DNA of 64,000 bases from Marinobacter sp. ELB17. Lineage in GTDB: Bacteria > Pseudomonadota > Gammaproteobacteria > Pseudomonadales > Oleiphilaceae. Each line of letters opens with the position of its first letter. Position 1 is the stretch's first letter. Shown piece by piece: positions 27,401 to 36,222 of this stretch. A model generated the notes under the pieces. The model did no database searches. It had not been told where the DNA came from and saw only the letters and a list, made by a program, of their open reading frames with translations. Where the stretch lies: assembly GCF_000169375.1 (NCBI RefSeq), contig NZ_AAXY01000005.1:231692-295691 (forward strand). The letters are read 5' to 3'. The translations under genes were made by a program, and so were the position numbers.

Positions 27401-28787
27401 AACTGTTTTCCTCAATGGATTCGCCGGCGCCCGGCTCAGTGTTCCCTGGCGTATCGGAGACGCTCTTGTTTCGGTCAAGGGCGGGCTCCGAGTCAAAGGC
27501 AGAATCAAGGCCAGAGCCGGCTTCAGGGTCGACTTCGGCCTGTTCGGTGACGGCCTTGGGCAGTTCTTTTTTCACCCGCACTCCCAATTCCACAAAGCGG
27601 TTGGCTTGTGAAATCAGGTTGCCGCGGCCGCGGGTCAGGGTGTTCATCGCACTGTCGTAGCTGCCCTGGGCGGTGTGCAACTGGCCACCAAGGCGTTCCA
27701 TAGCTTCTACAAATACCCGCAATTTATCGTAAACTGCGCTTGCGCGTTCCGCAATCAGTCGGGCGTTCTGGCTCTGGCGCTCGTAACGCCAAATGTTTTC
27801 GATGGTGCGCAGGGTGGCCAGCAAGGTGGTGGGCGTCACCACAATAATCTTACGCTCAAAGGCTTCTGAAAACAGACTGTCGTCGTGCTGGAAAGCTGCC
27901 ACAAAAGCCGGTTCAATGGGCATGAACAACAGCACAAAATCCGGTGAACGCAAACCGTTGAGCTGGCTGTAATCTTTATCGCTCAGGCTGCGAATGTGAT
28001 TGCGCACGGCGTCCATATGCTGCTTCAGCGCCGCATCACGGGCGCTGCCTTCGTCGCTGATAACCCACTGTTGGTAAGCCACCAGCGACACCTTGGAATC
28101 TATCACCAGGTTGCGGTTATCCGGTAGGTGCACCACCACGTCTGGCCGCAGCAGTTGGTTATCGCTGTCGCGGTAGCTGCCCTGGGTTTTGTATTCAATA
28201 CCTTTGCGCAACCCGGACCTTTCCAGCACCCGCTCCAGAATCAACTCGCCCCAGTTACCCTGTATTTTTTTATCGCCTTTTAACGCTCGGGTCAGATTAG
28301 AGGCTTCTTCAGTAATCTGCCGATTGAGTTCCTGCAACGATTTTATTTCGCTGCGCAAAGCCTGGCGGTCACGGGTTTCGGTGGTGTGTACCGTTTCGAC
28401 GCGCTGTCGAAAATCGCTGAGTTGATCACGAAACGGTTTTAGCAGCGTATCCATACTGCTCTGGTTCTGCTGACTGAAGCGCTCGCTTTTCTGATCGAAT
28501 ATACGGTTCGCCAAATTCTCGAATTCCTGTTTTAGCGCATCGCGATTGTGCTCCAGAAGCGCCAGTTTCTCCGCCGCCGACTGGCGCTCATGGGCCAGCA
28601 TTATCTGCTGCTCTCTTAATGCCAGTTTCAGATCGTTGTAGTCGGCCAGCAAGCGGCGGTTATTTTGCCCGGCACGCTGCAGCAATCCGGCTAATATCAG
28701 TACCAGAATAGAAATCGCCGCCATCAGCGAGAGCACAAGCACGGGTTGGTCAGCCACCCATTGGCTGAAGGTTTCAAGCACGGGCAT
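27381..28787 (-). CDS. rmuC: DNA recombination protein RmuC
   Basis: 468 residues: one N-terminal membrane helix (VLSLMAAISILVLILAGLL), a coiled coil at about 45-175, then the RmuC nuclease-like domain with NWGELILERVLERSGL, RPDVVVHLPDNRNLVIDSKVS and VLLFMPIEPAF. The D-x-K in VIDSKVS and the preceding Asp fit a PD-(D/E)xK core. Family knowledge: RmuC limits inversions at short inverted repeats and has been linked to phage defence in some bacteria. The C-terminal tail of about 70 residues is acidic and Ser/Gly-rich, longer than usual. Confidence 0.9.
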   Translation of the reverse strand: MPVLETFSQWVADQPVLVLSLMAAISILVLILAGLLQRAGQNNRRLLADYNDLKLALREQQIMLAHERQSAAEKLALLEHNRDALKQEFENLANRIFDQKSERFSQQNQSSMDTLLKPFRDQLSDFRQRVETVHTTETRDRQALRSEIKSLQELNRQITEEASNLTRALKGDKKIQGNWGELILERVLERSGLRKGIEYKTQGSYRDSDNQLLRPDVVVHLPDNRNLVIDSKVSLVAYQQWVISDEGSARDAALKQHMDAVRNHIRSLSDKDYSQLNGLRSPDFVLLFMPIEPAFVAAFQHDDSLFSEAFERKIIVVTPTTLLATLRTIENIWRYERQSQNARLIAERASAVYDKLRVFVEAMERLGGQLHTAQGSYDSAMNTLTRGRGNLISQANRFVELGVRVKKELPKAVTEQAEVDPEAGSGLDSAFDSEPALDRNKSVSDTPGNTEPGAGESIEENSYGSNTV

Positions 28788-28947
28788 TTACTCCTGCGGT
28801 ATAACCATTAGAACAGTTCACTGACAAGTTTAACCTATTCATTTGCCATTGTTGCTGACGGGATACACGTCGCCTTAATCATCTGTAAACAAATCGCTAC
28901 CATGAGTTGCTGTATACTGCGCCCAAACACCATCACACAGTCGTTTC

Positions 28948-28981
28948 GTGCCGCTGACCTGTCAGTTCGGGCACTTTTTTT
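28948..28981 (+). terminator. Rho-independent terminator in a leader, upstream of the lipoprotein gene
   Basis: GTGCC pairs with GGCAC around an inner CTGAC/GTCAG hairpin and is followed by seven T. It is on the plus strand, 24 bp before the ATG at 29005. The upstream gene (rmuC) is divergent, so no annotated gene ends here. A -10-like TATACT at 28913-28918 would give a transcript of about 60 nt. Confidence 0.6.
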
Positions 28982-29004
28982 GTCATTTTCTTCGGGGGTA
29001 GTTC

Positions 29005-29835
29005 ATGGGTTTCAAGGGTTTCATGGGGTCAAAGCCTCGTGGCAACGTCCATTTGGCGCTGCCATTGTTGATGATACTAGCGGGCCTGGCCGGCTGTTCG
29101 GCAGATCAGTACTTTATGGTACCCAAATCCAATCTGGAAACCGTGAACACCTCGGTGCAAAACCAGCGGGCGACGCTGGTCACCATGGAAAACAACGCCA
29201 AGGTACGCTTCGAGCAAGCAATCAACGATCAAACTGCGTTCACCGAAACCATTCTGCAAGCCATAAGTGCCCAAGTTAAAGCACCAGAATGCCCCCCCGT
29301 GCCGAAACAGCAGGCTTGCCCCGCGGCTACCGCAGCCAAGGCCGTGGCCAGTCAGCTCAAAGGCAAACTCATTGTGGGCGAAGTTGAAAAGTTCTTCCTG
29401 ACCGCAGCAGAAACTGTTTACAACGCCCGTATCGACAGCGGCGCCGAAACCTCTTCCATTGATGCACGAAATATTGTGAGATTCGAGCGCGACGGCAGCA
29501 ACTGGGTGCGCTTCGATGTGCCCGTACCCGGCAGTGAAGGGCTGCTGACCCTGGAAAAAGAAGTCTCGCGACGGGTAAAAATTCTTCAATCAAACGTCGA
29601 CGACCCTGAACGCCGGGTGGTGGTGGAATTGCAATTTGTTATAGGCAACCATACGCAAGTGGCCGAATTTACCCTGACCGACCGTTCCCACCTTACCCAT
29701 CAGGTGCTGATTGGCCGCAACGTTCTGCGCGATGTGATGTTGATTGATGTCGGCAAAGAGTTTGCAACCGAACTGCCCGACACCATGATCAACGGCAACA
29801 GCGGCTACCGCGATGCTATCAGAGACACGTTATGA
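29005..29835 (+). CDS. RimK-associated retropepsin-like aspartic protease, lipoprotein
   Basis: 276 residues. Lipobox LAGLAGC gives a lipid-anchored protein. A short coiled-coil region follows, then a PF05618-type domain (once called Zn protease) with the aspartic-protease motif ARIDSGAETSSIDA and the hydrophobic HQVLIGRNVLRDVMLIDV. Family knowledge: soluble relatives (RimB) accompany RimK ligases and trim glutamate tails. First gene of a three-gene operon (4 bp ATGA overlap with the next), so it probably acts in the periplasm on the product of the downstream ligase. Known members also appear in peptide osmolyte or envelope systems; the substrate is not evident. Confidence 0.8.
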   Translation: MGFKGFMGSKPRGNVHLALPLLMILAGLAGCSADQYFMVPKSNLETVNTSVQNQRATLVTMENNAKVRFEQAINDQTAFTETILQAISAQVKAPECPPVPKQQACPAATAAKAVASQLKGKLIVGEVEKFFLTAAETVYNARIDSGAETSSIDARNIVRFERDGSNWVRFDVPVPGSEGLLTLEKEVSRRVKILQSNVDDPERRVVVELQFVIGNHTQVAEFTLTDRSHLTHQVLIGRNVLRDVMLIDVGKEFATELPDTMINGNSGYRDAIRDTL

Positions 29836-31349
29836 GTACCCGATCGCGCACACCCTTTTACATTGCGATTTTTCTGATTATTGCCACCGGCATTTCTCTG
29901 GCCGTATGGCGCCACATTGAACTGGGGATTCCCTGGCTGACCGGCGAACAACGGCCGGTGTGGATGGTAGAGGCGCGGGTGGATTTTGACGCCACAGGCG
30001 GCTCCGTGACGGCCGCTCTGAACGTGCCCGATCAACCCCCGGGTTTCCATACCCTGAGCGAACAAGCAGCCTCGCCTGGCTACGGTTTTTCTATTCTGGA
30101 ACAAGCTGGCACGCGCCGCGCCGAGTGGACCAAGCGTGATGTTACCGGTCCACAAACGCTGTATTACAAAGTCCAGTTGATACCAGACCCAGACGTTCGC
30201 AGCATACCCTCCAAAGTAAAACCGGTGGCGCGCACTGTGTTTTGGGAAGAACCCGAAGCCACCGCTGTTCGGGAAATACTGGAGCAGGCCAGGCAACGCT
30301 CCAGTAACCCACAAAGCATGACCCGCGAACTGATCCGGCTGATGCAACCAGATACCGGTGCCCAGAACACCACCCTTCTAATTGCCGGCGAAAATTATCT
30401 CGACCTACTGGTCGACATGCTGAACTTCTCTGGCATACCCGCTCGCGCCGCCGATGGCCTGAAGCTGGAAGACGCTCGCCGGCGCCAGCCGCTGCTGGCG
30501 TTCCTGCAAATTCACACCGGCGAAGAATGGCTGACCTTTGACCCCCGCACCGCTGAACAGGGCGTGCCGGAAGACCTGTTGTTGTGGCGCCAGGGATCCG
30601 CGTCGCTGTTGGACGTGGTGGGCGGCGCCAACTCCGAGATAAGCTTCTCTATGCTGCGCCAGACCATTCCCGCCATTCAGCTGGCAGCCATGCAATCTGA
30701 AGAGACCGGCCTCGGCTTTCTGAGTTTTTACGAACTGCCGATTGAAGAACAGGGCATGTTCCGCATGCTGCTGCTATTGCCTTTGGGGGCATTAGTGGTG
30801 GCCTTCATGCGCATGTTGATCGGTATTCGCACGTCCGGCACCTTTATGCCAGTACTGATTGCGGTAGCGTTTGTGCAGACCACTTTGATACCCGGGCTGG
30901 TGGCATTTTTGTCGGTGGTCGCCATTGGCCTGTTGATGCGCAGCTACCTTTCCAGCCTGAACCTGCTGCTGGTTTCGCGGATCTCGGCGTTGATCATCCT
31001 GGTAATATTCATTACCGCCGGTTTGAGCGTTGTAGGTTATCAGATGGGCTTTAATACCGGCATGACGGTGACCTTTTTCCCCATGGTTATTATCGCCTGG
31101 ACCATTGAGCGGATGTCGATTTTGTGGGAAGAGGAAGGCGCGCGGGAAGTCATAAGGCAAGGTACAGGCAGTCTGTTTGTCGCCATTTGCGCCTACCTGC
31201 TGATGAGCTCACCGCTGGCCGGACACTTGACCTTCAACTTCCCCGAATTGCACCTGGTTATTCTGGGCCTGATTCTGCTAATGGGTAATTACACCGGCTA
31301 CAAACTCAGCGAACTGCGCCGTTTCACACCGATGAAGGTGTACGACTGA
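29832..31349 (+). CDS. inactive transglutaminase fused to a seven-helix membrane domain
   Basis: 505 residues. One N-terminal membrane helix, a periplasmic transglutaminase-like domain (about 35-250), then about seven membrane helices (FRMLLLLPLGALVVAFMRML onward). The transglutaminase Cys is not visible: the region NTTLLIAGENYLDLLVDML keeps the fold pattern without a Cys. This is the 7TM_transglut architecture always found between the protease and the ligase-like gene. Inference: a receptor or channel that links periplasmic protease and cytoplasmic ligase. Overlaps the upstream gene by 4 bp and is one base from the next. Confidence 0.8.
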   Translation: MSTRSRTPFYIAIFLIIATGISLAVWRHIELGIPWLTGEQRPVWMVEARVDFDATGGSVTAALNVPDQPPGFHTLSEQAASPGYGFSILEQAGTRRAEWTKRDVTGPQTLYYKVQLIPDPDVRSIPSKVKPVARTVFWEEPEATAVREILEQARQRSSNPQSMTRELIRLMQPDTGAQNTTLLIAGENYLDLLVDMLNFSGIPARAADGLKLEDARRRQPLLAFLQIHTGEEWLTFDPRTAEQGVPEDLLLWRQGSASLLDVVGGANSEISFSMLRQTIPAIQLAAMQSEETGLGFLSFYELPIEEQGMFRMLLLLPLGALVVAFMRMLIGIRTSGTFMPVLIAVAFVQTTLIPGLVAFLSVVAIGLLMRSYLSSLNLLLVSRISALIILVIFITAGLSVVGYQMGFNTGMTVTFFPMVIIAWTIERMSILWEEEGAREVIRQGTGSLFVAICAYLLMSSPLAGHLTFNFPELHLVILGLILLMGNYTGYKLSELRRFTPMKVYD

Positions 31350-31350
31350 T

Positions 31351-32298
31351 ATGGGCTGGATATCACCGTTTACGCTGAACCGCCTGGGCATGTTGAACAT
31401 GAACCGGCGCAATGTGGACTATATTGCCCGCTACAATGATCGTTCGGCCTACCCGCTGGTCGACAACAAACTGAAAACCAAGCTGGTGGTGGCCGAATAC
31501 GGTGTGAAAACACCGCGGCTTTTGCAGGTGGTTCGCCAGCAACACGAAATTTCCCACTTCCGTGAAATGTCCGCGGATTTGGCTGGCTTTGCCATAAAGC
31601 CGGCCAAAGGGTCTGGCGGCAAAGGTATCACCGTCGTCACCGGGCGCGATGGCGACGAATTCGTCAAAGCCTCCGGCGCCCGTATTGGCGTGGATGTGCT
31701 GGAACGGCACCTGACCAACATTCTAGCGGGGCTTTATTCGCTGGCGGGCGCCTCTGACGTGGCCATTGTCGAAAACCTGGTGCAGTCCACACCGGATCTG
31801 GCTCGCTATTCGTTTCAAGGCGTTCCAGATATCCGTATTATCGTGTTTCAGGGCTACCCGGTAATGGCCATGCTGCGGCTTGCCACCAAAGCGTCAGACG
31901 GCAAGGCTAACCTGCACCAAGGCGCTGTAGGCGTGGGGCTAGACATCGGCACAGGGAAAAGTCTGAATGCGGTTCAGTTCAATCGCCCCATTCTTCTGCA
32001 CCCGGACACCGGCTTATCTTTGGGCAATATCCATATTGTCGCCTGGGATGAAATGCTGGAAATGGCCTCCCGCTGCTATGAAGCGACCGGGCTAGGCTAT
32101 ATGGGCGTAGACCTGGTGGTGGACGTGGACGAAGGCCCGCTGCTGTTAGAGTTAAACGCGCGCCCCGGGCTGGCAATTCAAATGGCCAACGGCTGCGGCC
32201 TACTGCCGCGCTTGCGTGCCATTGAAAATCTGAAACGCCCCCACTTCACCCCCGGTGACCGCGCTCGCTTTGCGATGGAAGAATTTCACAAACGCTAG
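31351..32298 (+). CDS. alpha-L-glutamate ligase-like ATP-grasp protein (RimK-related)
   Basis: 315 residues, ATP-grasp fold: FAIKPAKGSGGKGITVV (nucleotide loop), DIRIIVFQGYPVMAMLRLA and the metal-binding end LLLELNARPGLAIQMAN. It matches the RimK-related E-ligase family that accompanies 7TM/transglutaminase proteins. Such enzymes make peptide or amide bonds to an amino acid acceptor with ATP; the acceptor here is unknown. Third gene of the operon. A second, broken copy lies immediately downstream (32446-32793). Confidence 0.82.
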   Translation: MGWISPFTLNRLGMLNMNRRNVDYIARYNDRSAYPLVDNKLKTKLVVAEYGVKTPRLLQVVRQQHEISHFREMSADLAGFAIKPAKGSGGKGITVVTGRDGDEFVKASGARIGVDVLERHLTNILAGLYSLAGASDVAIVENLVQSTPDLARYSFQGVPDIRIIVFQGYPVMAMLRLATKASDGKANLHQGAVGVGLDIGTGKSLNAVQFNRPILLHPDTGLSLGNIHIVAWDEMLEMASRCYEATGLGYMGVDLVVDVDEGPLLLELNARPGLAIQMANGCGLLPRLRAIENLKRPHFTPGDRARFAMEEFHKR

Positions 32299-32318
32299 AG
32301 CACATCGGCATTCGTGCA

Positions 32319-32455
32319 CAAGCCCGGCACTGATCGAAACAGCCTGAATAGCTCCGAGTGCATCATCACCACCGCCGAATATCAGCACAGCGGCGATTGC
32401 GCCTTCCATCACCACCCAGAATACACGCTGGGCTGTGGATGCATCGGTTTTGCCA
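32319..32455 (-). pseudogene. fragment of a BCCT transporter C-terminus
   Basis: Read on the minus strand: TDASTAQRVFWVVMEG, then IFGGGDDALGAIQAVSISAGL. It matches IDAPKAQRIFWAVTEG ... LFVGGADALSALQAGAVSVGL of the BCCT gene at 32915-34536. Only about 45 codons remain, cut off at both ends. Confidence 0.75.
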
Positions 32456-32793
32456 CCGGCGGCTCCGGTGGCAAAGGTATATTCGTTATCCTGCGGCGAA
32501 AGGGCGAGAACTACATGAAGGCCTCTGGCGCTGCAATCACAGCCGGTGCGTTGGAGCGACACCTCTCGAATATTCTTGCCGGGCTCTATTCATTGGGCGG
32601 TGCACCTGATGTTGCCATTATCTAGCAGGGACCGCTGCTGCTGGAGCTCAATGCTCGCCCCGGGTTGGCAATCCAGATGGCGAATAGCCGGGGTCTCAGG
32701 CCGCGGTTGCAAAAAGTGGCGGCGCTGCGAAGACCGCACTATTCGCCCGAGAAACGGGTCAAGTATGCTATGGCGGAGTTTGGATATTTATAG
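32446..32793 (+). pseudogene. remnant of a second RimK-like ligase gene
   Basis: GGSGGKGIFVILRRKGENYMK and LERHLSNILAGLYSLGGAPDVAI match the intact ligase. Then an in-frame TAG (32623), a deletion of roughly 120 codons, and the family end GPLLLELNARPGLAIQMAN ... YAMAEF. Both parts are in one frame. Confidence 0.85.
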
Positions 32794-32822
32794 CAATGGG
32801 CTGTAATAAAACTGGTTGCAAC

Positions 32823-32856
32823 AAAAAAGGGGCCTCTGAAGAAGGCCCCTTTTTTC
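32823..32856. terminator. Rho-independent terminator
   Basis: AAAAAAGGGGCC, a nine-base loop, then GGCCCCTTTTTT. Usable in both directions, between the ligase remnant (+) and the BCCT gene (-). Confidence 0.9.
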
Positions 32857-32914
32857 TTTGAACGTTACCGGTATTGGCAGTGAAAAGGGCCGGCTAATCG
32901 CCGGCCTTCCTTGG

Positions 32915-34536
32915 TTACGTCATTTTGCCTTCTGCAATCAGCAGGCGGCGCTCATGGTTCAATCCTTTCATCAAGCTATAGCACATCCCCAACAGAACGA
33001 ACGTGAACGGCAGACCAACACTGACCGCGCCGGCTTGCAGCGCGCTCAAGGCATCTGCGCCGCCCACAAACAGCAATACGCCTGCAATCATGCCTTCCGT
33101 AACCGCCCAGAAAATACGCTGGGCTTTGGGGGCATCGATTCTACCGCCAGAGGTGATGCTGTCGATAACCAGCGAACCTGAGTCCGATGATGTCACGAAA
33201 AACACCAGAACCAGCACTATGCCCATGAAGGAAGTAATCGCGGTAAAGGGGATATTTTCAAGCATCTGAAACATGGCCAGAGACACGTCAGTCAAGCCGT
33301 CGCTCGCAAGCGTGCCCACGCCTGCCTGAATTTGCGCCAGGGCGCTGCCACCAAAGGTGCTCATCCAGACAATACTGATCACGGTGGGGACCAACAAAAC
33401 CGCAATTACGAACTCGCGAACCGTGCGCCCCTTGGAGACCCGGGCGATAAACATACCGACGAAGGGTGACCAGGAGATCCACCATGCCCAGTAGAACACC
33501 GTCCAGCCATGGAACCAGGTGGTATCTTCTTCACGACCGAAGGGGTTGCTCAGGGGCAGCATGTTGCCAACATAGGCCGCAGTGGTGGTCCACATCTGCT
33601 CGATGATTCCCAGGGTTGCACCTGCGAAGAAGACAAACGCCAGCAACAGACCAGCAATGATCATATTGATGTTACTCAACAGCTTTACGCCGCCGTCAAT
33701 ACCGCGAATGACGGAAAGGGTGGCAATGGCCGTAACACCGGCAATGATGCCAACCTGAACGTTGAGACCGCCCTCGATCGCTTCGGGAAACAGAAAGGCC
33801 AGACCGGCTGCTGCTTGCTGGGCACCGAAACCAAGGGAGGTGGCAAGACCGAAGATGGTTGCCAGAACCGCAATGATATCGATGACGTTGCCAGGCCAGC
33901 CCCAGACACGGTCACCCAGGATCGGGAAGAAAGCCGAACGGATCGTCAGGGGAAAGCCCTTGTTATAGGTGAAGAATGCCAGGGAAAGACCTACGATGGC
34001 GTAGATTGCCCAGGGATGTAGACCCCAGTGGTACATGGTCGCACCCATGGCCAACTTCGCGGCTTCCGGTGTATTGGGCTCAACGCCCAGCGGGGTGCCA
34101 TACCAGTCGGTGAGGTAAGCCACCGGCTCGGCCACGGACCAGAACATCAGGCCAATGCCCATGCCGGCCGCAAACAGCATCGCAAACCAGGACATCCGGG
34201 AGAATTCCGGCTTGGCGTCCTGACCGCCTATACGGATTTTACTGACCGGCATGACGATCAGAGCGAGACAGAGAAGAACGAAAAAGTTTGCGCTGAGCAG
34301 AAAGCCCCAGTCGAAAATTGCGATAGCACCGTTTTGGCGCTAGCAAGCAATTCCCCTGATGCTGTGGGGAAAATCAGTGTTCCTACGACAAACAGGATGA
34401 TAAGCAGCGCTGTCACCGGGAACACAACGTTGTGTATGTCAAAACCAAACTTCGCAATGTTGTCTTGTCCCACCACGTAGTCGGTTTGATAATCGTCTTT
34501 AGCAATGTCGCCCACAGTGGAGCCTCCTTCATTCAT
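32915..34536 (-). pseudogene. BCCT-family (BetT/choline-type) transporter, frameshifted
   Basis: The 3' part (32915-34252 as an open frame, 445 codons) holds most of the transporter, including FYWAWWISWSPFVGMFIARV, the signature of the betaine/carnitine/choline family. The 5' part is a separate 92-codon frame from ATG 34536. In the alternative frame the junction reads GAIAIFDWGFLLSANFFVLL, continuing smoothly into MPVSKIRIGG, so one base is missing near 34331-34336, where the coding strand has a short A run (CCAAAACGG). Whether this is a real mutation or a sequencing error cannot be told. If intact, it would be a sodium- or proton-coupled osmolyte carrier of about 540 residues. Confidence 0.85.
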
Positions 34537-34712
34537 TGAACTACATTAAACATTATTGAACTTCGTCAGTTTGTGCGGTTAAATCGGGACTCTCAAAAGT
34601 TACGAGAGCATCAGTTTATGGTTTTGTGCTCCATATATCAAAGTCATCTCCCTGCCCATAGAGGGCATAAATCAACCTCCCAACCCTCCACTCGCCTAAG
34701 GAGGCCCGCTTA

Positions 34713-35467
34713 ATGCCCAAGTTAACGAACCCGGTACCTGTTCGTTACACCGTCTACATTCTTTGTGTTGTGACCTTTTTCATGTCGCTTCCGTTATCTC
34801 TGATCTACACGCCAATGGCGTTTGTCACTGCCCTCACGGGGCTCCTGAGCATGCTGGGGACCTACGATCTGTTACAGCGTCGCCATACGATTAGCCGCAA
34901 CTACCCGATTATGGCCAATTTCCGTTATCTGTTTGAGGCTATTGGCCCGGAAATCCGTCAGTACTTCATTCAGTCTGACACCGACGAACGACCGTTTTCT
35001 CGCGAGCAGCGCACCATTGTGTACCAGCGTGCAAAAGACATTCTCGACAAGCGCCCGTTCGGCTCTCAGCTGAATATGTATGAGGAAGGCTTTGAGTGGA
35101 TGAGCCATTCACTGGCCCTAGCGGCGTTGCTACTTAAGACCCGAGACGCGGTGAAAAAATCGATGTACCCCTGAAAAGCGATCGGGTTTACAACTTTCAT
35201 AAAAACACCTTGGAAGCCCTGCAAAATCTGCTGCAAGCGGGTGGGCTGAACCACCCCTCCGAGCTAGGCCCGGAACACATCATTCGCCGGGTATCGAAAA
35301 CCCAGGTCAGCTCCTATCTGGACCTGTTTCCGTTTATCGAGCCTGGAGCGCTACTGAAAGGTGACACCGGCCTGACCGTATTCAACAAGTACTGGGGAGT
35401 ATCCAGTCCGGATAGCTTCGCTCCACCCGAATTCGTGTCCAAACTGCGGGAAACCAAATTACGTTAA
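34713..35467 (+). pseudogene. FMN-binding glutamate-synthase-like protein, internally deleted
   Basis: The first 153 codons (two hydrophobic segments, NFRYLFEAIGPEIRQYF, SDTDERPFSREQR, GSQLNMYEEGFEWMSHS) are the N-terminus of membrane-anchored GltB2-like proteins of about 520 residues. It then stops. From about 35195 another frame gives the family C-terminus (NFHKNTLEALQNLLQAGGL; GPEHIIRRVSKTQV). The FMN barrel between is missing. Deletion plus frame change make it nonfunctional. Confidence 0.8.
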
Positions 35468-35622
35468 TGCGCGCTAAAACCCACACAATTTCGCCGGTTG
35501 GTGTTTCTTTTTGGAATCTGCTCGTGTAATATTCTGTCCCGCTAAGCCACTGAGATTCCTCTTTAAGTCTCAATGGCCGGTGCCACCAAAACATCGTTTT
35601 GAACAGGCAGAAATTAGCAAAT

Positions 35623-35699
<77 letters not shown>

Positions 35700-35720
35700 T
35701 ATTTCAACAACTTAGCTCGG

Positions 35721-35744
35721 TGCCGGAAGGTCCGGGCTTTTTTG
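35721..35744 (+). terminator. short terminator after tRNA-Pro
   Basis: CCGGA, a three-base loop, TCCGG, then GCTTTTTT. Short stem, but well placed 22 bp after the tRNA. Confidence 0.65.
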
Positions 35745-35962
35745 TTTCTTAAAATAGCTCTTCTCATCACCGTTTCGCATCCCTTTTGTAAGGAACGACT
35801 AAACCAACCGGCCAAGCTCGTTGACGCTGTCGACTGTCAGACGTAAATCGGGCTTGTAATGGATGAAGTCCTGAAGCAACATCATCGCTTGCTTCAATCA
35901 ATGCGCAAAACAAGCCTGTTTTTTTTGTTGCGCACCAAACTGACGTAAACTACAGATGATAG

Positions 35963-36166
35963 GTGTTAGCGGGAGAGACTGTGCCACACAGCTGTGTGGC
36001 CGGCGCCGAAGGAGCAACTGCCCCGGAAACTCTCAGGCAAAAGGGACCGCTAACACGATAACTTTCCGAAGAGCTGCCGATGACTGCGTCACTCGGCACA
36101 CCGAAGGAGCAAGCGGCCGGTTTCACTGAACCGGCTCGTGAATCTCTCAGGTCCAGAGACGGAAGG
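35963..36166 (+). promoter_or_regulatory. tandem glycine riboswitch
   Basis: Two glycine aptamers in series. Aptamer 1 (35963-36056) is closed by GTGTTAGCGG/CCGCTAACAC and has GGGAGAGACTG, GCCGAAGGAGCAA and CTCTCAGGCAAAAGGGACC. Aptamer 2 (about 36062-36166) has ACCGAAGGAGCAAG and CTCTCAGGTCCAGAGACGG, closed by CTTTCCG/CGGAAG. The following 56 bases, up to the ATG at 36223, would hold the expression platform. Glycine binding usually turns such genes on. Confidence 0.95.
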
Positions 36167-36222
36167 GGTGCTTCTACCATGTTGGGTAGACAGCTAACCG
36201 TGGGCGCTCTCTGGAGATTGTT

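Noticed and set aside
32200..32562. 120-codon minus-strand frame as a gene
   Set aside because: Only its middle resembles a BCCT C-terminus; both ends are antisense to ligase sequence, so it is a fragment.
35700..35962. Attachment site next to tRNA-Pro
   Set aside because: I found no second copy of the tRNA 3' end and no integrase in the window.
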